Assembly: GCA_947585865.1 (NCBI GenBank)
Contig: CANPXH010000006.1
Coordinates: forward strand, 1 to 64,000
Origin: an uncultured Clostridia bacterium
Lineage (GTDB): Bacteria > Bacillota > Clostridia > Lachnospirales > CAG-274
Reading direction: 5' to 3'
Length of the DNA: 64,000 bases
In this document: positions 9,501 to 24,500 of the stretch, piece by piece
Numbering within the stretch: the stretch's first letter is position 1
Layout: each line of letters starts with the position of its first letter
The notes under the pieces: model-generated
What the model was told of the DNA's origin: nothing
The model's input: only the letters and a program-made list of their open reading frames with translations
The model's database searches: none
Position numbers and translations under genes: made by a program

Positions 9501-12500
9501 AAATGTAGATAAGGTAAGAGAAATACTGTTCAAGGGCTACTTCACACGGGCAGATGAATTAAATAGTGTAACTACATATATTATGCCTGCTCGCAACGTA
9601 ATACTTCGCGGCGTATGGGCAGAGGATAAGAATCTTGATGAACACGACGAGGGTATAGTAAAAGGCAACGGAACTCCCGACTACAGAGAGCTTTATACCA
9701 TACACTATAATCCAAGTAAGCCAAGTGCCGAAGAGGAAAATAACATTGTTCCTTCGGATGAGGAAAATAAAATACCCGGCGACAGAATCGACATAGCTCC
9801 TGCGCCTTACAGCGGACTTTCCGCAGATGGCTATGTACAGGTAGGTTGGAGCAAGACCGATGAAAAGCTGTTGTTTGAAAGCCTTGAAGAAGAAAATTCT
9901 GCGTCAGAGTCAGGAACGCTTCTCAAGGGAACAACTAAGTACATACTGGACAGTAATGACGCCGCAGATGATACTAATGTAATTAACCTCTATTCTGTAT
10001 GGGCATATGACAGAAACGGCAACAGTCAGCCCGATTATAACGAGGACAATTATACTGTGACCTTCAATATGCAGGGCGGAAGGGTCAGCGCTGATGTTGA
10101 AAAGCCTGAGGATATTACCGGCATTGCTGATCAGCCTGTTCAGATACCTGAATATAAGGATACGTCTAAGCCTGTGAAGGATAAAGCTATATTCGTAGGC
10201 TGGAGTACGTCTTCTGATAATTATAACGGCGAGCCGGGTCTTACGGTTCAGCCTGAAGAGGGCAGAATAATATCAGAAAAGAACAAGGCCGGTAATCTTG
10301 TTTACAGAATAGATACTTCTGCTGCCGATGAGAGTAAGACCATAACTCTTTATGCCGTATGGGCAAGAGATACTGTAGGTAAGCTTGAAAAGGATAGCTC
10401 AACTTATCTCAGAACGCCTGTTAAAGACGATATAGAGGATTACTATCAGGTAATATATGACGGCAATGTGCCTGAGGGCGCTATCCTTGATGGCGATCTG
10501 CCATATTATAATGAAGCTAACGAAAATACATCATATAATGGCGAAGATCGCAACTATCAGAAAACCTCATACAACAAAGGCGATACCGTATATATCATAC
10601 CTAACAATTTAAGTGTGAAGGGCTACAGATTCAGAGGCTGGAGCCTTAATACGCCTAATCCTCCCGAGGGCTCAGATTATGAATTCTATGCAGGTCCGGG
10701 CAATGGCGGCGGCCCAGAAGGTGCAGACGGTACTGTTACAGATCTGCCTTCATCATTTGAAAAGACCGCAGGCCTTGATATTCTCTACGCTATGTGGAAG
10801 AAAATAATGCCTTCCACTTTGGAGATAAAAGCTTGGAACGACCTTGACCGCAACGGTTATTATGATGAAATATCAGAGACACTTGTTAAAGAGGGCATTA
10901 AGGTCAAGCTGGAGAGACTTGTAGAAAACGAAAAGCATGACGGCGGCGTAGAAGTTACATATGAAAATGTATTTACAGAGCTAAACAAAGCGGCAGACGG
11001 TGAAATGCCATATGCTGTGGATAGTGACGGCTTTGTTGAAATACCTGCAGACGGTGTTGTAAAGGTAAGTGAGATACTTAACTCAGACAGATACAGGATC
11101 ACCTATAAGATAGATGAGGGAAGTCCGTTTACCACTATGACCAATGATGACGGAACGCCTAAATCATATGTTACGGGAAAGGCAACGAACGATCCAAAGC
11201 GTGACGATGCTTATGAAGGTATTAACGAAAAGGGCGAATTTTCTATTCAGTTCAGACCTGCAGAGGGTGCAAGCGTTACCGCTTACGGTCAGCTTGTAAA
11301 GGATACCAATGTTAAATATGACATAAACGGCGGTACAGGTACAACTCCCGTAGATAGTGATTCTCATTTCTTCGGCGAGGTCGTTACCCTTAAGGGCAGC
11401 GAGGAGTTTAACAAGGCAAATGCTATATTTGTAGGCTGGAGTACTACAAAATATGAAGGAACTCTCAGCGCTACTATGAGCAAGGACCTTGTGGAGGCTC
11501 TTAAGGTACAGAGTACAAATGCTCTGTCAGATTCCGATAAGCAAACACCGGAGGGAGAGCCGATCCCCGAAAATATTTGGCAAAATCAGTTCAAGATGCC
11601 GGATAATGACGTTACTCTTTACGCTCTTTGGGCTGATAATATAAACGGCAATGATAAGCCCGATTATGAGGAAAATAGGTATACTGTTGTTCTCAACTAT
11701 AACAACGGTCTGGATAATGCAACAGGAGCTGCGTTGTCTGATAAAACTTATCTCAATCTTGTAGAGGGAGCTACAGTCGATATTGATACAATGGAATATG
11801 CCAACGGCAAGCTTGTCGGCGATGAAGTGCAAAATAGACATTACAAGAGACATGATAACGAAATATTCGTTGGCTGGAGCATTACTCATTACCCCGATGC
11901 TCTTACATCAGAAGATGCCGACAAATCCATAAGTATCATAGGCAACAATGATGACGAAGATCCTTCCAAGTATGTTGTAGACGCAGATGATGATATTCAG
12001 TCAAACGGTACAATTACTCTCTATGCAGTATGGGCAATTGACGAAAACGGAAATCTTCAGCCCGATTACCGTTCAGACAACCATATAAGCTACAATATAA
12101 ACGGCGGTGAACTTACAGAAACCACCGACCTTGAAGGCATAGTTAAGCCTGTGCCTGAAAGCGGTATTTTCTATACCTGTGGTCATCATCATGCAACAGG
12201 TACGATTGCCGATCTTATGACTGTTGAAAGAGCTAAGCTCAATATAAAGAAGGAAAAAGCAGTACTGGCAGGCTGGAGCAAAGTCAACCTCAATACATCG
12301 GGCAATATTACAGAAAAGCCTGAAGAGGGTTCTGTAGTTACTTCTATAGAAATAAAGGACAAAGGTGCCGAGGGTCTTGACCCTAATGTTGTATATGCAG
12401 TATGGGCTGCAGACAACGACAGCGACGGATTTGCAGACTACGATCAGTTCAAAGTTATATATGACGGCAACAAAAACACAGGCGGAGAATCTCCGACAGA

Positions 12501-15500
12501 TCCGTTATCTCCTTATAATAGCGGAGAGCATGTAAAAATACTTACAAAAGAAGGAACCGACAATGAACACGATCCCGGTACTCTCACAAAGAACAATGCA
12601 GTATTTGTGGGTTGGAGTACAATGCCTATGCCTTCGGATCTGAGCAGAAGCGTTACTCAGGCAGAAATCGATGTTCTTAAGGCAAAAGATTTTGCAATAT
12701 ACAATGATACCACTCTTTATGCTATGTGGGCGGCAGATTCAGACGGCAACGGCAAGGCGGATTATATGGACAAGCATATTGTCAGATATGATGCTAATGG
12801 CGGTACATTTGCAGAAGGTACTAAAATATCCGATGTTGTTGACCTTGTAGCGGGAGATACTGTCAATATGCCTGCAGTACCTTATCCAAAGGACGCAATG
12901 TCACGGGCGGATTCAGTCCATATAGGCTGGTGTAGCAGTGAAGCGGTAAAGGACAAGGTATTTGATACAGCGCCCGATGAGGGTATTGGCATATTGAAGA
13001 CAAATGAAGTCTTTACTGTTCCTGAAAGCAATGAAGAGGTAATAACTGTTTATGCTGTTTGGGCGGAAGACAAGAACAATAACGGAAAGCCCGATTACGA
13101 AGAAAAGGATTACAGATTCGTATATGATATGAATGCAGCCGTAACAGATGGTCTTACGGCACCTTCACCCGTAAACGGCCTTGTAGACGGTGTAAGTGAA
13201 GTTAAACTTCATGAATATACCGATAAGCCTAAAAAGACTGTAGGCGCTATAAATGCAGTATTTGTAGGCTGGAGTCTTGAAAAGCATGAGGAACTCTTTA
13301 CAGCGGATCCCGGCAGTATAATGCTTGGTACCCTTAATTCTGAAAATCAGATGTACCGTGGCGTATATACTATGAACTCAGCCGACGCTGTAGAAAATGC
13401 AGTAACAGCCTATGCCGTATGGGCTGAGGACAGAAACAGCAATAATATACCAGACTATGCAGAAGGTAAATGTACTCTTACCCTGGATTACAACGGAGGT
13501 CTTGACAGGACAAACGGCGATGCAAATGTTCCTAATGAGACTGTAAGCGTTGTTATGGGTCAGACAGCTCAGCTTGGCGATATAAAGCCTCACGAATATA
13601 TCAGAAACAACTATTATGCAAAGGACAGCGAGGGAAGAGAAGCTGTATTTGTAGGTTGGTCAATGGAACAGCATGATATACTTGGCTCCGACCCCGAAGA
13701 CAAGGCAAAAGAAGAGCTTTGGAAGATAAAAGACGACAAGTTTATCATTGAGAAAAATGATACTACCATATATGCTCTTTGGGCTGAGGATAAAGACGGA
13801 GATAAATATCCGGATTATGACGGAAAGGTATACAGAGTTTCATATTACGCTAACGGCGGAACAAGAGACAAAGCCCCTGATTGGGATGAGAACGGTTTGT
13901 TCCTCAAGGGTTCAAACTACTATCCTGCAGGAACTGAGTTCAAGGACCTTATTTCAACCGATAATATCAATGTTATGGTCAAGAAAGAAAAGGCCGTAGC
14001 TATAGGTCTCAGCAAAAATTGTATAGAAGCTGTTATAAAGACCTTGAAAGAGGAAGAAGAAGCAGATATTCTCGACAATGAGACCAATCCTTTGACCATT
14101 GAAGAATCACCTTCGGAAGAATTTGCTGAAAATAAGAATAAGGTATTTGCAGTATGGGCGGAAGATGAAAATGAAAACAAAGTTCCGGACTACAAAGACG
14201 GACCGTTTAGCGTTACATATGACAGCAACGGCGCTGACAGAGGAAGTGTTCCGGAAGACGCCAATGAATATTACTATGGCAATACAGCTAAAGTAAAGGG
14301 CAATGAAGGTTCTCTTGAAAAAGACAATGCCGTATTCATAGGCTGGAGCCGTAATCAGCAGACATTCCCATATACAAAGGACGCCGATCCTGATACAGTC
14401 GATGCAACCACCATAAAGCCGGATACGGACTTATCCGTAGCAAACAGCGATATAATTCTCTATGCCGTATGGGCAGATGATAAGAATATTGACGATGAGG
14501 ATAATGTAACGGGCAATGGCATAGCTGACTATTCAGAAAAGCTTACATTCAGGTATAATGTCAACAACGGCAGAGGTATGGAAACGCTTCCTGCCGATAT
14601 TACGGATCTCATTCCGGGAGATAAGGTGGATATTGCAGCCGTGCCTTATGAAGGTATAAGCAAGAACAATGCGCTTCATATTGGCTGGAGCAAGTCTGCT
14701 CACAATACCTTTGAAGAAGATCCTGTTAAGGCTTTGGGAGACGGCTATGATCTCTACAGCAATGTATACAGAGTAGATGCAAGTGACGCATCTGTTGACG
14801 GCGGTAAGACCATAGTGGCATATGCAGTGTGGGGCATTAATGAAAACGGCAATAACATTCCAGATTATAACGAGGGAGAATATACCGTAAAATACGACCT
14901 CAACGACGGTACAGGCACAAAGCCTGCCAATGTAGGTCCATATAAGCCCAATATGCCTGAAGATGGTATAATTCTTCATAAATTTGAGGACTTTGATACA
15001 GAGTACACGGATAACCATAAGCCGGAAAGAGACGGAGCCGTATTTATAGGCTGGAGTCTTACAAAGAACGGAATATTTATGTCAGCTCCCGAAGAGGGAA
15101 CAGTGCTTGCAGAAGGCTCCAGGTATGTTATAAATGCTGAGGACGATATAAAGGACGGCATAGATGACGGAACTATCACAATGTATGCCGTATGGGCTGC
15201 CGACAGCAGAAATGACAACAATATTCCTGACTACAGCGAAAAAGGCTACAGGATAACCTATGATCCCGGCACAAGAAATAGCGCCATCGTTCCCGAGGAT
15301 ACAAATGAATACATTATAGGCGAAAGGGTAACAGTCAGCGAACAAAGACCTGCATCAAACGGTGTAGTATTCATAGGCTGGACAAAACTTTCCGGTGTTG
15401 CTCAGACAGAGTACACAAGAATGGACACAAGGCCGGATAATATTATTGCTCCGGGCAGCGTTATCAATATGGAAGAAAACGGCATTACGCTTTATGCTGT

Positions 15501-18500
15501 TTGGGCCGATGACAAGAACCCTAACGCAGACGGTACATCGGGCAATACGATACCCGACTATGACGAATGTTACAACATAGAATTCAGTGAAAACGGCGGT
15601 GATCTTGTATACGGCAAGGAGCTTGCTTCCTATACCGACCGTATACCCGGAGAAAAAATAACGGTTATACACGCTCCGTCTGACGCTATTTCAAGAAATG
15701 CTGCAGTGCATATAGGCTGGAGCGTTGATGAAAGCGTAAAGGAACATGATATTTTCAAGACCGCTCCCGAAGAAGAGGGTATTACACTTTACAGATCTGC
15801 CGAAGAATACACAATAAAAACGGAAGATGACCGAAATGGCGACAAGACAATACTGATATATGCCGTATGGGCTGTTGATGAAAACGGCAACAGTGTTCCG
15901 GATTATGAGGAATCACAGCATAATATCTACTTTAATTCAAATGGCCATGAAGGCTCGATACCTGATGTGATGGGATCATATCTGCCGGGAACGTCAGTAG
16001 ATATTCCTGAAGAAAGTGTTCCTGTTACAGATGACAGTGTTGTATTCCTTCGCTGGACTACATTTGCGGGAGTTGAGGACTTCGACAAGAGGGCTCATCC
16101 AAGCAGAGTTGCGGCAATAGATCCTGTGACACAGGTAACTATGCCCGACAGCGATGTTACGCTTTATGCCGTATGGGCGGATGATGACAACAGAAACGGC
16201 ATAGCCGATTATCTTGAAACATATACATTTACGTATAATGCAAACGGCGGTACAGGAAATTGTCCGGTAAATATAGAATATGTTATACCGGGCGATGAAA
16301 TAAATCTGTCAGCAGTTCCTTATGCGGGACTTTCAAAAGAAAACTCCGTTCAGACAGGCTGGAGTCTTGAAAGCGGCGATAACAAAGACAGTATTATGGA
16401 AAGTCCGTATATCGTTCCCGAAGTGGAAAAGCCTGTTGATAATAGCAAAATAGGCACAAGAGTTATTACAGCCTATGCCGTATGGGAAACTGACGAAAAT
16501 GGAAATAACGGCGTTCCCGACGGAATACCCGACAGGTATCAGAAGAAAGTTACATTCCGTATTGAAAACGGTACATGGAAGGATACAAGCAGCTCCGATG
16601 ATATAATTCTTTATGCCGAGCTTAAAGACGGCGATAAATGGAGCGAATCCGGTCAAGGCAGTATAACTGCTCCTACGCCTGCGCCGAATTACGGTTATAC
16701 AAACGGTACATGGTACAGGGAGGGTATATTTGATACTAAGCTGGACAGCCTTCCCGAATACGAAACAGGTACCGACGAAGTAGTATACAAGTATGTTTAT
16801 GAGTATGAGCAGCCTGTAGATGTAAGCTATAAGTCTTACAGAGAGGGTATGCCTCTTGCCGAAGAGCCAACCTCTGAGGCCGTGACCTATGGTACTGTCG
16901 TTATTGTCGACCCGAACGGCGGCGTATGGAAGCCCGATAAGACGGCGGACGGAATTGAAAATCTTCCGGAAATGCCCGAGGGCGGATTTACTGAGCTTAC
17001 TCCGTTCAGAGTTCAGAACAATATAACCATAAGAGAACCCGAGCCCAGAGAAAATTATATTTTCTTAGGCTGGAAATGTACGGAGGATACGGAAACTCAG
17101 GAAATAGATTATATCTATACCGCTCAGTGGGCGGAGGATACAGTCGGTATGACAAAGGAGGGCACTGTAGGTCCGGACAACATACCCGATATGTATCAGA
17201 AGAAGGTAGTATTCAAGATAGTAAAGGGTACATGGGACGGCACACCGGAAAACAATGGCAATAAGACAGGCTATGTAACCCTTACAAAGAAGACAGGTCT
17301 GTTAGGAACAGATAAGATATGGGCTGCTGACGGCGAGGGCTATATGACAGACGCTCTCGGCGACGGAAGCAATATCGATATAGTTCCCGATACGACAAGT
17401 GCCGTTCCCGATGGAGGATATACAGAAAAAGACGGCGAGTGGTATCCCGAGCTGCCTTCAGATTATAAGGTGAAGGGCATTGCAGATGTGTCCTACAGTT
17501 TTATTTTCCTGGATCAGACCAATCCCAACACTGTATATAAGGAAAATGTATACAGCAAAACAGAAAGCGATATGGCCAACGAGTCCTTTGACTATGACAA
17601 TTCTATACTTATAGATCCTGCAGGCGGCGAATATGAAGGAAATGCCGAGAATCAATACTTTGTGCTTAAGGACAGAGTTCTTCAGCTTTCCGATCCCGTA
17701 TGGACTGGCCATGTATTCATGGGCTGGACAGAGGATACCTCTTACAAAGCTCCCGAACCCGAGCATTCCGATGTTGTATGTAAATATACGGCGTCATGGG
17801 CAGACGATGTGCTGGGAGATAATGGCTCTGACGGTATCCCCGATATGTCCGAGGCGGCTGTTACCTTCGATGTAGAAAACGGTACATGGAAGGATACGGA
17901 AAATGCGGATAGGATAACAAGATATGCAGAGCTTCTGGACAACAACGGCAAATGGATAGATAAGAATAAGGGTCAGAATGGTACAGGAAGTATCAACAAT
18001 ATTCCCGAGTCTACAGCGGATACGGGCTTCGACAAGGGTGAGTGGTCAGGTCTTGCAGACGGCGCATGGTCACCTATGACCCCCGTAAGGAATGTGGATA
18101 CTTCAAGCACTAAGGTATACGCTTATAAATATACATATTCTCCTGTCAGACCTGTCGTTACATACACAGGCTTCACGGGAGTGCAGCCAAATGCCGATAC
18201 ACAAAGCGAACCTTATTACTATAACGACAAAATAAAGATATGCGTAAATGACGAGAATGAAGAGCATATAGCTTATCAGACGCTGACAGAGGACTATACT
18301 CTCAAAGATGCCGTAAGAGAAGGCTATGTATTTATGGGTTGGCAGTACGAAGCGTTCAGCGGTACAGACAACACAGAAGGAATTGCAGGCACATATACGG
18401 CTATGTGGGAGTCTGACGGTACAAACGGCACAGAGCCGGATGGTATACCCGATAAGTATCAGCAGAATGTAATTTATCATATCACAGGCGGTATATGGTC

Positions 18501-21500
18501 TGTTGAGCGCCATGGCGAAGATTTGGTAAGGTATTATGAGCTTACGGATAATGAGGGCAAATGGAGTGAAGGCGGAAGCGCTGTACTTACAGAGCCCGAG
18601 CATGAGGAAATATACGGCTATACAGACAAAGGCAAGTGGGATACGGAAAGCGGCGTTCTCCCCGAAAGCATAACAAAGCAGGATATGCCTTATGAATTTA
18701 CTTATGCATATGAGTATAAGGCAGATCTGAGTATAACATATCCCGAATATGTTGAGGGCAGAATAGTTTCCGAAACTCAGCCTATAGCCGATGCCTACGA
18801 CGACGTACCTTACGGCAAGCATATTATTGTGGATACAAACGGCGGAGCATGGCACTCCGAATGGGCGACCGAACAGCCGGACGGCTTTATAGGCGTAAAG
18901 TCATTTACCGTAGAAGAAAATATGGATCTTGGCAGCAATCTGGACAAGGAGGGAAGCATATTCTTAGGCTGGAGCAGAATGCCTAATGATGTACCTACAG
19001 AGGAAGATTATGTATATACGGCTCAATGGGCGGAGGATACTTCCGGTAAATTTGATACCAACGGAAATCCCGAGCCTGACGGTATACCCGATATGTACCA
19101 GAAGAAGGTTGAATTCAGAATAGTCAACGGTACATGGAGCGATGATGACCCTAAGGTAATATATGTCGAGCTTAAGGACAACGACAATAATTGGAGTAGA
19201 ATGGGTTCAGCCGATATAAGCGCTGAAATCCCCGATATTTCAAGAGCCGTGCCAAAGGCAGGATATATGGGAGGCACATGGTACCCATATACGCCTTCTC
19301 AGATTGTAAGCGGTATTGAGGATGAATTATACAGCTATATCTTTATGGATGAAACAAATCCGAATGTAGTATATAAATCAGCCGTATATAACCGTACTTT
19401 ATCCGATATGAGTATGGACAGCAGAGCCGAAGGTATTTTATATGATTCCCGTATAATAATAGATACGAACGGCGGAGATTATCCCGACAGGACTGAAAAA
19501 CAGTTCAGTGTGGATATGACTGTTGAACAGCTTACATTCGGTGTATACACTCTTAAAGACCCGACCAAGACAGGCAATGTATTTATGGGCTGGAGGAGTG
19601 AAAAGTATACGGATACAAACGATAATAAGGCAGTTCGTAAATATACGGCTCTGTGGCTTGAAGATATCAAGGGTGACAACGGCGTATCCGACGGTGTACC
19701 CGATAAATATCAGAAGCCCGTTACATTTGTTGTTGCTAACGGCAAGTGGGTAAACGAGCCTGCTGCCGTATCAGGCGATACGCAGATAACAAGATACGCC
19801 GAGCTTAAGGACAACAACGGAAACTGGAGCGAAACAGGTATGGGCAGCATATCAGGTATTCCCGTATCGACGCCAAATACAGGCTACAGTCGAGGCGGCT
19901 GGAATGAAGAGCCTGTTCTGAACTTTACAGGCAGCGCTCCAAAGACGTATATTTACAGCTATGACATTATAAATACCTATAATGTAACATATGACGGATA
20001 TACGGGCAATTCTGCGCCGGAGAAGAAGACAGACGGAGGTTTCAGCCACTTTAATGTAATTATAATAGATACCAACGGCGGTACTCTTACACAAAGCGGC
20101 ATGATCGATAACTATATCACTGTAAGCGGTGACGTTACGCTTAACAGACCCGTTAAGGACAATTCGGTATTCATGGGCTGGTCAGGTGAGAAATTCACAG
20201 ACGAGAATAATGCCAATGTTGTATATAAGTACACGGCTATGTGGCTGTCAGACGGCACAAACGGCAGAGAGCCCGACGGAATACCCGATGAATTCCAGAA
20301 GAAAGTAATATTTACAATTAAAAACGGCTACTGGAACGCTACCGAGGGTCTTGATGAGATAACGGAATACGTTGAGCTTAAGGATGCCGACGGCAAGTGG
20401 AATGAAAATGCAGTCATAGAAATAGATGTTCCCGTACATTATGCCGAATACGGATATTCCGACGGCAAGTGGACAAATGCTCCCGACTGGGTAACAGACG
20501 AAAGCGGAGGCAAAGCCTATGTGACGGGAAGAGATACTGCAGAATACAGCTACAGCTATGAAAGCGTAGAGCTTACCGTAAGCTACAGAAAATATTCTGA
20601 GGGCAGCGTAGAGCCTGTTGAGGAAAGCGATATTGTGCCTTACGGCAAGCATATATTCGTAAATCCCGACGGCGGTACATGGACTCAGGCAGGTATTACC
20701 GAGGGAACGGTAAATACCGTGCCTATTACGGTAACAGAGGATATTACTCTCAGTGCTCCCGTAAGAGACGGTTATTTATTCGCAGGTTGGTCAAGGACAC
20801 CGAAGGACGACTTGCCGACTGCCGATTATACATATACCGCTCAATGGCTTGCAAACGGCAACGGAGACGATATACCGGATATTTATCAGAAAAAGATAGA
20901 ATTCAGAATAATAAACGGAAACTGGGCAAGCGGTGATAACGAGCCTGTGACCGCATATGTAACTCTTACGGAAAACGGAAAATGGAGCATAAACGGTACT
21001 GCCGAGATACCTCAGTCGGTTCTTGACAGAGTAAGCTCTCCGATCGGCTATAACGGTTATATAGACAGAGGCTGGCATCCTGCTTTATCTAAGAGTGTAA
21101 GCGGAACAGACACAGATGTATTTACATATATCTTCTCAGCTCCGAACAAATATAATCCTGTTTATAAGTCAGCGGTACACAGTCTTACATCAAGCGATAC
21201 GGATATCAGAGAGATATCCTACGGCGAGCATATTATAGTAAGACCTATGGGCGGCACGTGGACACACGACGGCAGCGCTGCTGAGTATGTAACAGCCGAT
21301 GGTACGGAATACAGATATGATGTGACAGACACAAGTCCGAATGTCGATGCTATAGAAGATCCTTATAAGGCAAACAGCGTATTTATGGGTTGGAATGTTA
21401 CATCTGAAAACGGCGTACATACGTTTACCGCTCAATGGGCGGACGACTATGAGGGCGAGTACGATGCCGAGGGCAATAAGACCTCAGACGGAATACCCGA

Positions 21501-24500
21501 TAAATTCCAAAGAGCTGTGATATTTGATATTCTGAACGGTACATGGACAGAAACGGGCGATGACAAGACGATCGTCGGATATGCCGAGATAAAGGACAGT
21601 GCAGACAACTGGTCCGAAAAGGGTACGGGCATAATAGACAATGTTCCGATGCCTCAGCCGAACACAGGCTATACCACAGGCGCATGGACACCCGGAGAGC
21701 CTGTAAGGTCAGTCGATACCGCAAAGGATACAGAGCCTCCTGAATTTACAGAGCATAATATGAAAATATATGCACGTTATACATATACCTATGAGATCGA
21801 CAGACCTGCTGTTGCTTATGAAAGGTATACGGGAAATACCCCACCTGTATCTGACAGCGATACCTATGAATACAACAGCAGTATCAAGGTCGCAACAAAC
21901 GGAGGCAAACTCGTACAGGGCGAGCTCACCATTGATGACAGCGGTATATTTACCGTAACGGAGGATATGAAACTTAACACACCCGAAAAGGAAGGTTCTC
22001 TGTTTATGGGTTGGATAAGCGAAGACTCCTCCGAGGAGGGTATAGAGCGAATTTATACGGCTCAATGGATGACAGATGAAGACGGTATAGGCGGAAAACC
22101 CGATGGTATCCCCGATGAATATCAGAAGAAGATAATATTCCATGTTGTGAACGGTACGTGGATAGATACGTCTACGGAGGATATAGTTCAGTATTATGAG
22201 CTTATTGATAAGACAACGGGAATGTGGAGCAAAAACGGAAACGGCGGTCCTATAGACTGTCCGAAGCCTGCAGTATTATACGGCTATGTAGGCAAGTGGA
22301 CTCCTCCTGTTCCAAAAGAGGCTGTAGGAAACGGAACTGACGAATATACATATACGTTTACGGAGCGCCCCGGCAACAGTGTGCTTTATCAGTCATATAA
22401 CGAGGATATTCTTCCTCCTGCAGAGCCCGATGAATATGTTGAGCTGGATTACGGCGGACAGATACTCATAAAGCCTAACGGAGGCGTATGGACTTCACCG
22501 CTCAGCGGACTTAAGTACAGTAATGATACCTCTGTAGTATACGATGTGGATACTCCTATAGATACTGTAAATGCTCCCGATGAAAGAACGGGATATGTAT
22601 TTATGGGCTGGGATGTTGCCGCAGGAGAAGACAGAAGCGGATTTGACTTTATATTTACAGCTCAATGGCTTGAGGATATGGTGGGAGATACCGATGCCGA
22701 CGGAAATGATATTTCAGACGGCATACCCGATATTTATCAGAAGAAAGTAACTCTCAGAGTAGACAAGGGCGTATGGGCAGAAGGCGGCTCAGAGGACAAG
22801 ATCGTATATGTAGAACTCAAATCCGAAAAGGACAGCCGCAGATGGAGTACAAACGGCGTAGGTACGTTGCAGCTTCCACAGGGTATGATACCCGATGAGG
22901 GTCATACCGACAAGGAGGGCAGCTGGGATATAGCCAATGACGGCACAAGCGCTGTTGTACACGGCAATGCTCCCGAGACATTTACATATAGCTATGATGT
23001 AAATGTATATACTGTCATATTCCATACTACGGATATGAGCAGTGATGAAGAGTTTAGCATAACGGCTGCTCACGGCGAGACTATTACAGCTCCCGTTTCT
23101 CCCGCTCCTGCCGAGTATTATTACGAGTTTACAGGCTGGATGAACGATAGGAACAATACTTTGGTATTGCCCGGCGAGAGCGTTACGGTAACGGAAAATA
23201 TGAGCTTTACGGCACAATGGAATGTAAACTCCACTCCTGCAGAGCCTACAGGCGCAGCCTATATGGTAGAGCATTATCTGCAGCAGCTTGACGGCTCATA
23301 CTCACTTGATAATACGGAAATGCTCTATGGTGATATAGGCGCAGAGGTAACAGCTTCTGCCATAGCATACGAGGGTTATACATATAATGCGGAGATCTCC
23401 CAGAGTACAGGTATTGTATTTGCTCCCGTAACAAAAGACGGCGAGCCTGCGGTACTTGTACTTAAGCTCTACTATGATATTGAGAAATACGGCGTAACCT
23501 ATGATTTAAGAGGCGGCTTCGGAGGCCCCAATAAGTCATATACGGATAAGACCTATCCCGTAGGTGAAAGAGTAGACCTGTGGGCAGGCGTTCCGAGGAT
23601 AGACGGCGGAGCGGTATTCATAGGCTGGAGTATAACAGAGCCCGAAGGTATAGCGACAGATGATTCTGCAGAAAGCACTCTTACCGAAAGAGTTGAAATG
23701 GTAAGCGGCGGAGTTACCGTATATGCCGTATGGGCAGCCGATGTAAATAACAACGGCATACCCGACTACAGAGAGAAGTATTATACTATTACCTATGATG
23801 GCAATGAAAACACAGGCGGAGAAGTGCCTGTTGATGAAAGAGAATATGTACAGGGCGAAAGAGCAGTCCTTAAGAACGGCAATACTCTTGTAAAAGAGGA
23901 CTGTGCATTTGTAGGCTGGAGCAAAAATCAGTATGTACAGATATTCTCCGAAGAGCAGGGCGAGGATGCCGAGAGCGTTATCATTCAAGAGGATACCTAT
24001 GAGATTCCGAGCAGGGATGTTACTCTCTACGCAGTATGGGCGACAGACGCCAACGGCAACGGAAATCCGGATTACAATGATGATGCCTACCATGTCGAGT
24101 ACTATTCAAACGGCGGTTACGACGAGGACGGCGATGGAATATATTATATCTGTAATCATCACCATGCGGCCGATACAGAGGTAGAGCTTATGGATATAAG
24201 TTATGCTTCCGACCTTACTATGGAAAATGCCATACTTATTGGCTGGAGTGAGGGTCAGTACGGCATAGTAAATACCCAAGAGGATTACAGCAGTATAGAA
24301 TTTGCAACAACTGTGATGATAACCGATAAGAATGCCGTTGTAAATGCCGTATGGGCAGCAGACAGCAATCATAACAATATACCCGATTATACTGAGGAAA
24401 GATATAGGGTCGATTATGATCTTAACGGCGGCGAGGGCGGTCCTGACAACGAAACTCTCACAGAAGAGTATCTTGCAGGAGAAAATGTAGCTCTTTGGAA

